From contig NW_002476086.1 in assembly GCF_000189635.1 (NCBI RefSeq), positions 186,001 through 250,000 of the forward strand: a stretch of DNA of 64,000 bases. Reading direction: 5' to 3'. Positions 1 through 10,335 of the stretch are shown here, piece by piece. Source of the stretch: Tetrahymena thermophila SB210. Lineage: Eukaryota > Ciliophora > Oligohymenophorea > Hymenostomatida > Tetrahymenidae. Numbering within the stretch: position 1 is the stretch's first letter; each line of letters begins with the position of its first letter. The notes beneath the pieces are model-generated. The model worked only from the letters and a program-made list of their open reading frames with translations. It was not told the DNA's origin and searched no databases. Position numbers and translations under genes: made by a program.

Positions 1-1501
1 TCGTACTTCTCCAGCTCAGAAAGAACATATCATATTCACATTGAGATAAGCAGGTGAGCATTGCTTAATGTGTGGTGATGGTACAAATGATGTAGGAGCT
101 CTTAAAAAGGCTGATTTAGGTATTGCTCTTGTTGGTATCAAAGAAGATAACCCTTAAGAACGTAGATAAGAAAAAGAAAGAAAGAAAAAGATCCAAGAAG
201 AAATTAAAAGAGGTAATTTTAAATAAAATATTTTTTTTTTCTTCAAAAATTATTAAAATTTATTTAATAACTTTCTATGACAGACTAAAAAAATGAAATA
301 TATCCTCGATTTATTTTAATAAAATTTTACCTATCCTTAGCATTAATTTTATTTACTTACTTTGAAGACTATTTAAAAGTTTTTTAAATTCAATTTATCG
401 AATATTTACTTTCAAGACTATTCAAAAGTTTCTGAAATTAAATTTATCGAATGAATATTTATTTATTTTTCTAAAATTAAAATTATTTTAATTTATTTAT
501 TTTTAGATAAGGAAATATTTTTTGATAATTTGAAAATTTTCATTTTTGATTTAATATAAAAATAGATAAATAAATTAATAATATTATGAATATTTCCAAT
601 TTTCCTTCAATTATTTATTATAATTTAACTAAATTTTAATAAAACAGATTACAAAAAAATGATGTAATATATGAAAGAAGAGTAAGAGAAAAAGAAAAAC
701 TAAAGCATGTTTGGAGATTCGATAGAGTACAAAGTTGGCGATGCTTGTATTGCTGCTCCTTTTACTAACAAGCATTCAAATTCTATCAGATGTGTTATTA
801 TTTTACTTCGTTAAGGTATTTGCACTCTTGTAACAACAATTTAAACTTATAAGATTTTAGCCCTTAATTCACTCCTTTCTGCTTACAATCTCTCTGTTCT
901 TAACTTAGAAGCTCTTAAATTCTCAGAAACTTAATAAACTATTCTTGGTATAACCTCAGCTATAGCCTTTTATTAATTTTCAAATTCTAAGCCTTTAAAA
1001 CAAATATCTCCCGTTAAACCTGTTAGCACAATTTTCGAGCCTTACTTCTTCCTTTCTGTAATTGGATAGGTAGCCTTGCACTTATATGGAAATTCTAAGT
1101 GTGTTGATATTGGTTTGAAATACTCAACAAAGGAAGATCTTGCAATTACTCACGATTAAGAGTTTAAGCCAACATTCCTAAACACTACAATTTTCTTATT
1201 CAGCTTGTTATCTTAAACTTGCATTTTCCTTTTCAACAATGGAGGTGAACCTCATATGGAAGGATTTTCTAAACACACAAAGTTCTTTAAAATATTAATT
1301 GCATGTTTAGCTGGTTCCTTCATTTTTTCAATGAATCTTTTCCCAGAATTATCAGAATACTTTGAATTAAAGTTCGAAGGAGTTCCTGAAGAAGCTAACA
1401 ATGAGTTGGTAACTGTTTTCTCAATCATAGCTGTCACAAACTATGTCATGGAAATTAGTTTAAGATATCTTAAGTTCGGAAAGCTATTTAACTGGATTTG
1501 A
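1..1501 (+). CDS. ATP13A1: P5A-type ATPase (Spf1/ATP13A1 family), 3' part
   Basis: This is the C-terminal part of a P-type ATPase; the gene begins before the window. The first exon carries the P-type hinge motif ([18 protein letters not shown]), where the GDGTND aspartates bind Mg near the phosphorylation site. One intron (213-647, GT...AG) follows. The second exon reads [13 protein letters not shown], then [12 protein letters not shown] and [13 protein letters not shown], which closely match the end of the P domain and first C-terminal membrane helices of yeast Spf1 and human ATP13A1, and separate it from P5B and Ca pumps. Several hydrophobic segments follow, to TGA at 1499-1501. In known organisms this pump sits in the ER and extracts mislocalised tail-anchored or signal-bearing helices. 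About 400 of an expected ~1,200 residues are present. TAA and TAG are read through as Gln many times. Confidence 0.93.
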
Positions 1502-2440
1502 AAAATAGAATGATTTTTTAATAAAATATTTAAATATATATTTTAAAGCTGATTAAAAATAACTATTTTATTGTTCAGTTTGTTTGTGAAATCAAAGAGA
1601 TTTATATTTTATTATCAAACAAAAAAATGTTTTTTTTATTATCAAATTTCTTATTATTAGGTTTTTTAAATTTAAAAATTTAGCTAATTCATTAATAAAA
1701 AGGGATTTTTTAGAATAAATAAATTTATAACTAACTAAGAGAAATATTTATAATATTTAGTTAATTTATTCATCTATTTTATAATATTGACTAACTAATT
1801 AATTTTAAAAATTATTAATCTTAACTTTCACAGTTTTTCTACTAATTTTTATTCTTAGTGTGCTAATAAAATATTTATAGAAAAAAAAGTAAACAAACAA
1901 ACATACAAATAAATAAAGAGAAAAGTGAGTTATTGTAGGATCACCTGGAAATTTTTATTTGAAGTAGAAATTAATAGCATTTATTATTATATTGAAAGAC
2001 AATTTCTTTTAAAATTTTTATAATAAACAACTTCAAAATCTCTAAATTAAAACAATTTTTTGTAATTTCATTATATTTTCAAAATAATTAAAAGTTTATA
2101 ATTAATTTAATACAAAATAAATAATTTTTTTTGTTTTTATGTTTAATTAACTTTTTAATAATTTATTTCGTCAATAAATATGAATTTAACATTTTAAAAA
2201 CAAATAAATTGATAATTGTATTTATTTTTCAACATATGTAAAAACACAATTTTAAAGATAAATTAAATGATAATGATGCTGAATAATTTTAAAATGCTAA
2301 AAAATTAAGAGGATTGTGTAAAGATTCAAAAAACCTTACAAATAAAAATAAAAAATGATAAACAAAATAAATTAGAAATATTTATTTTTGTAAAGGATTA
2401 ATAGTAGTTGATAAACTTATATTGAATAGAAAGATTAGTA
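1502..2440. other. Intergenic AT-rich spacer between two convergent genes
   Basis: The two flanking genes converge here, so this holds two 3' ends. I see only very AT-rich sequence with homopolymer runs, and no frame with coding character. Confidence 0.6.
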
Positions 2441-4607
2441 TCATCTACGTTCTTCAGCAATAAACTTGGCATACAAAAGAGAGTCCTTTGTAATTTCAAC
2501 GTTGAATATGGCAATTAAAATGAAAGCAACAGATAAAACAAAGAAAATTCCAAACCAAGATCTCAAGGTATAAAGATTGGCTTAATATTGTTATTGTTCC
2601 TATTATAAAAATTAAAATACTTACTATAAAATTAAAGGGATAATTTATTTACAGTGAGCTTTACTTATTTAAGGACTCTAACCTTCATCTTCTTAGATTC
2701 TTAAGAAACTAAAAAAGTTTTATCTTATTCTTCTTCAGCAAAGATAACTTGACCGAAGTAATTATTCTAATGAACTAATTAATAGTGACCAATAACCTAG
2801 TTTTTAAAAGTAAAATTACTCAATGCTCGTTAAAATAGTTTATTTTTACTTTCTTTAAGGATTCAGTAAGGATTTCTTAAGCAATAATATAGTTTTCTTG
2901 GGAAAGAACCTTTTAAAGCTTGGGCAAAGAGGTAACTTCGATAGCCAAGAAAGAAGCATTATCCTTCTTGAATGAAGAAGATACTAAAGTCATACCGCAT
3001 AATTCAGTAAGGAAATATTTCATTTCTTCAGCATTAGAAGAGTCAATGTTAATTTTTTGTTAAGTAGATAAATTCTAAATAACATTTTGAGTAGCATCGT
3101 ATCTGAATTTTCCGCTAACGGCCATATTGACGCACTTTTGGAATCTTTCTGCTTTGTGTACTTCGTTAACTTACTTATCTTCGATATGGACATTTCCCTA
3201 TCAATATAACAAAATTAAAATCATTAACTTTTAGAATTTTTATTTTTAAATATGCATGCTTTAATTGTTTCAATGTTGAATAGCTTTAGGTATTTTAATA
3301 TTTATTTAGCTTTTACTTAAAAACAAATGCCCATATAAGCTATGAGTTTTATATACTCAAAGTTTATTATAAAAAATAAAAATTTTCTCTTACACTTTCA
3401 TCAACAGTGACAGAAACACCGAAGTTTTCAAAGTAGTTGCTGAAGCTCTTATCTTGAGAGAAGATATAGAATTCCTTTTTAATTTATTCTTCAGAGAAAC
3501 TGTAAACTGAGTTAATCAAAGATTCAGTGCTTTCTGTATAATATAAAAATAAATTATTTATTTATTTGCTAACATTTAAAATAGATTTTTATTTAGATTT
3601 ATATGTTCAAATTGCAGGATGATCCATCTATTAAGAAAGATATATTTGCAATTAATTAATATGAATTAGCTACAAAGTTTGTTTTTGAATGATAGTTAAT
3701 TTTATGATCAATAAATCTAATGATATTTTATTTTTGCATCTGATATTAATTATACATAATATTTTGCTTGCTTGAGAAATATTAATTAATGTCAAAATTT
3801 ATATTTTATTTCAGCTTTACCTGTGTTGAAGATTTGATCAAAGAGATGGTTGGATCCAGTATTTTCTAAGTTCAAAGTAGCCTTAATGGTTGAGCTGCCA
3901 ACAATCATTTCCTTAAATTTCTTATCCATATTTCCATTGATAAGGATGAGGAAATTAGCTCTAACAGGGTTGAAAATAGTTGCAGCAGTCTTACCAGCTT
4001 CCTTAATAAAGTTCAAAGCTTTTTCAGAAGGCTTGGAAATCAATGAACCGAAATTGTGCTTTAAGACATCAACTAAATCTTAAGTATCTAATTCAGCACC
4101 TTAACTTGAAGTGGAAGCTTTGTTGGTGAGAGTGTAGGAATCAAATTGTTTGCTAAGAACAACTAAATAAATTATTTTTAAAATAATGTGAATCAAATTA
4201 AGTTAATGAGTGAAAGTGATTATTTATATCTTGTCAAAAAAGTCAACTTCAAAGATATTGTCCATTCTGGAAAGTATTGTGTAATACAAATGTTAGCCTA
4301 ATAAATTTTTGTTTTATTTTAAATCAATATGCTGCCTATTTCGTTTTTTCCTATTTATTGATTGAATTTTTATTGGGCCTTTGGAAAAACCATTCAACTA
4401 CATTTTTGTAATATACGCAAATCTATTCAACTCTTTTTAAAATATTTTTCTAAGGATCTGCTAAGAATAACTAGATTTTTATTTTCAAACTTCCCATGAA
4501 TAAACGAATAACTTTACAGTTGCTTTTATAGACTTATTGAATTATAAATGATTCATAATATTGTAATTACGAGTGACTAATAATAGTAAAACCAATGTCT
4601 TTTTCAT
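2441..4607 (-). CDS. ATP6AP2 (prorenin receptor)-like V-ATPase accessory membrane protein
   Basis: A multi-exon gene. Exon 1 (4571-4607) starts MKKTLVLLLLVT, a signal peptide, and splices in phase (intron 4163-4570) to the luminal domain starting LSKQFDSY. A long luminal domain follows, then one hydrophobic helix (SWFGIFFVLSVAFILIAIF) and a ~20-residue cytosolic tail ending in Arg-Arg and TGA (2441-2443). Several features align by eye with human ATP6AP2: an early NPVRANFLILINGN block against its RPRATVMVMVKG, then a Leu-Glu-Asn-X-Gly segment, the FLTELCGMT region, and the tail pattern Asn...Asp-Ser-Leu-Leu-Tyr against its Asp-Ser-Ile-Ile-Tyr. Length (roughly 400 residues) and topology also fit. 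In animals this protein helps assemble the V-ATPase. Other exons are near 3821-4162, 3394-3533, 2863-3197, 2657-2802 and 2441-2610. The family call is my inference from short matches; gene and topology are secure. Confidence 0.65.
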
Positions 4608-4876
4608 TTGTTCTTTCCTTAATTTGCTTTTCTTTTATTGTATAAATTTCTTTTCGTTTTTATCCTTTATAATTAATTTTCATTGATTTTTTTAATTAAA
4701 TGATGAATTTCAATGCAATTTTTGTTTGATTGTTTATTCGTAAATATTTTTTCTTTCTTTTTCTCTTATCAATCAAATAATTTATTTCCTAACATAACCA
4801 TTTGCTTCTATACCAAGCTTATTTTTTATATGTATATATGTAAATAAATAAATGAAAGATTGTTGCGACAAAGGTA
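4608..4876. other. Putative promoter/5' leader of the minus-strand ATP6AP2-like gene
   Basis: Read on the minus strand, the bases just before the ATG at 4607 form an A-rich, purine-rich leader, as seen before other starts in this window. No other signal was recognised. Confidence 0.35.
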
Positions 4877-5026
4877 AGCGAGATATAAGAGGAAAAGTGA
4901 GGTCTGGAGCAATATTTTTTAGACTAGCTTTTTAAAACAAATTTATAACATTTGTTATAAATTTGTTTTAAAAAGCTAGTCTAAAAAATATTGCTCCAGA
5001 CCTCACTTTTCCTCTTATATAGCGAG
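4877..5026. mobile_element. 138-bp perfect foldback (MITE-like) element with 6-bp flanking direct repeats
   Basis: Bases 4883-4950 and 5953-shifted mate 4953-5020 are exact reverse complements: two 68-base arms separated by only two bases (4951-4952). Immediately outside the palindrome, 4877-4882 and 5021-5026 are the same six bases, agcgag, in direct orientation. This is what a target-site duplication looks like. The arms include GC-richer stretches (for example gaggtctggagcaat) unlike the surrounding spacer. There is no coding capacity, so it would be a non-autonomous element if mobile. Perfect arm identity suggests recent formation or insertion, or gene conversion. The superfamily is not assigned: six-base duplications do not fit mariner (TA) or hAT (8 bp). 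An assembly or amplification artefact is the main alternative explanation for the palindrome, but the flanking repeat argues against it. Confidence 0.7.
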
Positions 5027-5610
5027 CCCAAGCTTTCCTTTATAATCAGATTTATTTTTTATTTAATTTTTATTGTATTATCTTTGTTAATTTCTTTTAT
5101 TCAAATCTATTACTTTTCATTTGCTTATTAGCCTTATTTTATATCACCACTTTTCCCAAATGTTTATTTTTATTTGCTATTCCTCTTTTTTAATGTAATA
5201 TAAAAACTTATTTATTTATTTAAGATTGATTGATAGATAGATATTATTAAATGTATCTATTTTACTTTCATTTTTAAATATTTTATAGTTATCAAAAAGA
5301 GACAATAAATTAATTTCTATTACATTTTCTATTTTAATTTTATTATTATGTATTCACTTTAACATAATTCTAAGATATAAATTAATATTATTTTGGCTGG
5401 TTTTTAATTATATTCTCAAAGACTTTTAATTTAAATAAAAAGTTTTTAAAGATATTAATTTTTTTGGGGAGACAATTATTCAATATTAGCTTTTTCAATA
5501 TAACAACATTTTATTTATTTTGAATTTCAGTAATTTATTTATAATTCTTTCAATTCAAATTAATTTAATTTTTTCTTTTTCAAAAAAGAAAACAGAAGAT
5601 TTAATTCTTC
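5027..5610. other. Intergenic spacer with short tetranucleotide repeats
   Basis: AT-rich sequence with a short gatt/gata run near 5225-5245. The bases just before 5611 are A-rich and could be the leader of the next reading frame. Nothing else seen. Confidence 0.5.
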
Positions 5611-5901
5611 ATGTCTCCATTTCCATTTTAATATCAACAGATAAACTATTTCTAATCATATTAGTTTTTAATACAAACGATTTGTCATTTCTCAAATGAT
5701 AAATTTGTTGCTTATCGACTTCCAGCAGATATTTTTTACATTAGAACTTAGAAATAGAATTATTGTCTGATAATTAAAAATGATTTGGATGAGGGTTTTA
5801 GCGATGAGTCTTCTGGATACTTTGTAAGAGCTTATAAGTTTAAAAAAATGTCAAGTATAAATTTAGAGCATGAATTCTTGATTGTTTTGGTAAATTCATG
5901 A
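5611..5901 (+). CDS. Small hypothetical protein (96 residues in one frame; structure uncertain)
   Basis: With the ciliate code the ATG at 5611 opens a 96-codon frame ending in TGA at 5899-5901. The middle (around KFVAYRLPADIFY, then KNDLDEGFSDESSGYF) has balanced composition and glycine and acidic residues, unlike the surrounding spacer. A possible intron donor (gtaaat at 5890) just before the TGA could extend the protein into bases up to about 6025. The opposite strand of the same interval is also open and reads as a Lys/Asn/Gln-rich, glycine-free protein ending near 5610. I prefer the plus strand on composition, but the strand is not certain. No family recognised. Confidence 0.42.
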
Positions 5902-7044
5902 TAGCATAAGTTTTTTTGGAATAAGTTTTTTAAATCTTCAGTGCTTATGTTAATGAGGTAAAACTCAATCGGACCGCTATCGCAAAAAATTTACTAAAAC
6001 TAAAGAAAACTCTAAATTTTTGACAAGAGAACTAAAGCCAAAAGTAATCCTCTCTTTCTATTTAAAAAAAAATTCCTTATTCCCTTAGGAAAACAAATCG
6101 AGAAGAAGACGAAGAGAGACAAAAAAAAGAATGAAAAAGAAAAGAAAATTAAGATCAGAAAAAAATTTTTAATTTCAATAAAAAGACAGAGAGGAAAAAA
6201 TTTTAATTAAAAGTAATTAGAAAAACCAAAAAAATTTGATAAAAATAAAATTTAAAATAAAAAAATAAACAAAATAAATTAAATTAAATATAAAATAAAA
6301 TAAAATAAAGAGAAAGTAAGATAAACCAACCCAAATAAAATAATAAAAGCAAGTAAGAAAAATAAAAAATACAAAGAGAGATATTCAACTAACAATACAT
6401 TTTTGTAAATAAATATTTAAACATAAGAGCTATATTTTTTATGAAGTAATTTTTGTTTTGAAAACAAATAATTATGAGGATTTGTTTGTTTGAATAAAAT
6501 TTTTGATATTAATTTTAACAATTTTTAAAGAAATTTGAAGTTATTAAAAAAATTGTAATAATTTTTTATTTTCCTATATTATATTTTCTATCAAGTATTT
6601 ATAAACCCTCAATTAAAGATAAAAGTTACACATTATCCCAAAGGACTAAAATATTATTTGAATCTTTTTGGATAATTAAAGTAAGTTTTTAAAAAAATAT
6701 TTAGAAAATTTAGTTTTTTTATTTATTTTTTAGCATCTTCTCATTAAAAAATAATATACAAAAATACAAAAAGATTGTAATAGTTATAAAAATAATTTCA
6801 ATAAATGATTGATCTATTTCTTTTAAAAAATAATAAGTTTATTTAAAATTTACTGTAAATCATAATGAATGAAAATTAAAATTTTAGGATATATTTTCTA
6901 TTAATTTAAGTGAAATAGTTATCTTCAAAATATATTTTAATCTCATCAAATCCTATGTTAGATTATTATGATTTAATAATATATACATACATATATAACA
7001 GTTGCAAGTTTAGTTTACTTTATTTACACTTTTATTTTAATTAA
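5902..7044. other. Spacer containing a purine-rich tract (about 6087-6385)
   Basis: Between about 6087 and 6385 the plus strand is almost all A and G (repeated aag, gaa and gag runs), giving strong strand asymmetry for some 300 bases. It translates as a lysine-rich low-complexity string in one frame, which I do not call a gene. The rest to 7044 is plain AT-rich spacer and contains the 3' end of the minus-strand gene that stops at 7045. Confidence 0.45.
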
Positions 7045-9745
7045 TCATTTTTTTTTCTTCTTGCCTTTCTTCTTCTTTCCCTTTTTGGGATATGGGTCAT
7101 TTTCATAAGTCTCCCATAAAGTTCTATATTATGGAACATTCATAAATTGTCCTTTTTCACACTTTTTAATATTTCTAGCTGCTGTGGATGTCCTATTATG
7201 GAATGGTCCTAACTCAGCTTCAAAAACAGCTTCTGCTAACTTGAAGTAAGCTAAAGCTTCATGATTTCTCTCTAGCATGAACATTGCACATCCAAGATTA
7301 TTAAATGTACAAGCAGTATCTGTGTGTTCTATTCCATACAAATTTTCTCTTACTTCTCTGCATTTTAAAAAGCATCTTAAAGCAAATTCATATTCTTCGC
7401 AATTATACAAAGTAGCTCCTAATCCACTATATGCAAGAGCTCTGTCAGGATTTGAGTATGGAAGACGATCTCCTAATTACTTGCAAATCATCAAATAATG
7501 TAAAGCATAATCATCTCTACCTGCAGAAGAATAAACTGCAGCTTTGCTGTAGTCAAAGAACATATTAATTTAATCAGGTAAATCTTTTTCTTCAATTTAA
7601 ATCCATTCTTCCTAAATAATAAATTATAATCAAGTTTATAAAACAAAAATGATATTTTTATTTATTTGTTACTCTGGCTTTATCAAAGTTTTGAAGAGCG
7701 AAAAGATAGTTTTATTAATTATGTGAATTGATTGCTGCTTCAATTAGAGTTCTAATTTTTGGAGGTAACTCAGGAGGGTAAATAATTTCATCGATTACAA
7801 CAGGTATTACATCAATATCGCTAAGAACTCCTTTATTCAAATCAGATAATAGTTGCTCTCCATATTCAAGCTTTTCATAGTGCTTTTATAACAAATCAGC
7901 TGTCCTTGAAGGAGGAGGAGGTGGCATACCTGCCCAAATAATTTTTCTAGGAGGCTTTTCTCCCTTTTTAAGTTATTTCTTTTTAGGAGGCTTTGGCTTA
8001 GGTTTTGCTTTTTCTGGAGGAGGTTTAGGCACAGGTTAACCTTTTTTTATAATTCAAATCAATTTAAAACTCAAAAATATTTTATTATTTAAACTTTTTA
8101 CCTATGACGACTCTTAAATCTTTTTTTTTATCAAGAGGGTCTTTTTTGTAAGGAGGTGGGTTTTCCTATTCTACCTTCGGAATATCAGGTAATGGGGGGA
8201 GATCTTTGTTAAGGGTAGTATAAATATCATGCATATCAACTTCTTTAAGATCAGCCTAAAATATTTATTGTTCTTACATTTTAGCTAACATTTGCATAGG
8301 ATCTTCTAAGTCACTATCAGAACCTTCATCTTGTTCTCCATTATACTTCAAATAATAAAAATAAATTAAATTTAATAAAATCTTATAATTTTCAAATATT
8401 TTGAATAATTTCTAGTGTTTTTCAAAAAATAAAACAATCAACTTATTTATTATTTTTAAATTTTAACTTGCAAATGAACTTTTTTTAATGTATCTTAATA
8501 TGATCTAAAACAAATATAATCTTTAAAATGTTAAAAATCCAGATTAAAAAACAAAAAGCTTACTCCTCTCTCTTCTATTTCAATATCTCTGTAATAGTTA
8601 TCTAGCTTTTTATATAGCTTCTTATTTATACTAGGGAAGTTATCTAATCCTATTCTATCATTTTTACGTATTCCAATTATATCTCCAAAAAACTTTTCCA
8701 TAATAACCTTCATATTCTTTTCTTAATCTTTAGGATGCATTTCGTAAGCTATTCTGGCTAAGCACAACTAAAATTCATGGAATTCTAATCTAGGATCGTG
8801 CTCAACAGGTTTCTCAACTCCTATTAAATTTTTTAATTAATTTTTATAAAATAGTTTCAAATTTTTGTAAATTCAATATTTGGTCAAATAAATTATTTTA
8901 AAATTCTTAATTGTATTTAAACAGTAGAATTTACCTTCTGGAATTTGCTTTTCATATATTTATACCACATAATGCTTGTGATAAAATTCAATTTCCTTTC
9001 CGCTAACTGCTGGTATTATTTTCATCATGCTATCATTAACATTTTCAACACTCAAAACATTAGGAATAACATGACTTTCTTTCAAAAACATTAAAAATGC
9101 AAAAGTAGTCATTTTCTTTCTTTGAAGAGCTATTTCGTTCCATGTTAAAAGTAATTTCTGTTGGAAATAGTTTTCTGAAATATATGAAACATAACAATTT
9201 CTTAATTCTTCTTCATATTCGCATAATACTTAAATAGTAGTTTCTAAAAGTAGTTTTTTTGTTGTGTCATCAAATAAAGGACAACGAAGTATTTCTATAC
9301 TACCTTTATTAACAACTGTTTTTTCTGATAGAATTTCTTAAAACATCCTCTCAAAATGACTTCTTTCAGTAGGGTACATTATACGAGATAATTAAAAAAG
9401 TAAGAAGTTGAACTATGCCTTGTTTATCCCAATTTCTTAGTTCTTATGTTAATTCTTATCTTAGGGCTTGTTGGCGCCAGGCTTTTTAATATTTTATTGG
9501 TTTTCTTCTTCTTGCTATTGTTGTTAGTTTTCATCTACACAATCTAAAAACAGGTCATATAAAACTGAAAATGAAACTTTTGTCCCTATAATATTTCTAT
9601 CTAAAGCGAGTTGAAAAAGCTCAGAAAACTTCAATAAATGGCCATACTAATCTTATTTGGCAAATTAATTAAAAAGTTCATCCAAGCGCTTTTCCTCAGC
9701 TTCTTTTAAAATAACTGCATTGTGTAAAGGTGGATTATAATCCAT
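7045..9745 (-). CDS. Tetratricopeptide-repeat protein with proline-rich linker and lysine-rich tail
   Basis: Starts MDYNPPLHNAV at 9745 and ends KKGKKKKGKKKKK then TGA at 7045-7047; about 750 residues after removing introns (near 7612-7672, 8041-8101, 8350-8562, 8826-8933). The N-terminal half is helical without a family I recognise. A Pro/Lys-rich linker with a run of five prolines lies around 7915-8030. The C-terminal third has tandem TPR helices, for example QNYLFALQNFDKAR, then CEEYEFALRCFLKC, then FNNLGCAMFMLERNHEAL, and ALAYFKLAEAVFEAELG, resembling kinesin-light-chain-type TPRs. TPRs are protein-binding scaffolds; a role in cilia or transport is possible but is only a guess. The very basic C-terminal tail could bind RNA, microtubules or membranes. 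Confidence 0.85.
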
Positions 9746-10335
9746 CTGCTTTGTTTGTTAATTTTTTGAATACCCTTTCTGTCAAACCTTGTTATTTAAT
9801 TTACCTTTCTTTATATAAACTCTAACAAATTAGCATATATTTTTTATCTTTAAATTTACAAAAATTAAATTTCCTGCTGATTTGTTGCTATTTTGTTATA
9901 AAATCTGTTTAAATAATAGATATGGTTAAAAAGAAATTAGTAGTTATTATTTTTACCATAGATTTTAATTAAATAAATATCCATTAATAAATATAGTTAG
10001 TTAAGTTAATATATACAATATTTAGGTATTCAAAGATAGTTTAAAATATTAATTGTAACCATTTCAATATAAAATGAATATTTAATCAATTAGTTTAAAA
10101 TGTCGATAAACAATTTTAAAATAAAGCTAAAAATATGTAAAAGGTTAAAATAATTTCTTTTTAAAGATAAAATATATATTTTATCAAACTTTTTTAGAAC
10201 TATCAAAAATATTAATGCTCTCTAGTTTTTAAGTCTTAACTAATCAATTACTTTACTCAACTTTATATTAATTAGAGAACTAATTTATAATACAAAATAA
10301 CTTACCTAGATAATAAAATAAAAAGGAAAAAAAAA
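9746..10335. other. Divergent intergenic region
   Basis: Lies between two divergently transcribed genes, so it should hold two promoters. I see no motif beyond high AT. An A-rich leader precedes the tentative ATG at 10336. Confidence 0.45.

Noticed and set aside
3850-4083. Plus-strand 77-residue frame
   Set aside because: Antisense to an exon of the ATP6AP2-like gene, which has signal peptide, TM and family matches.
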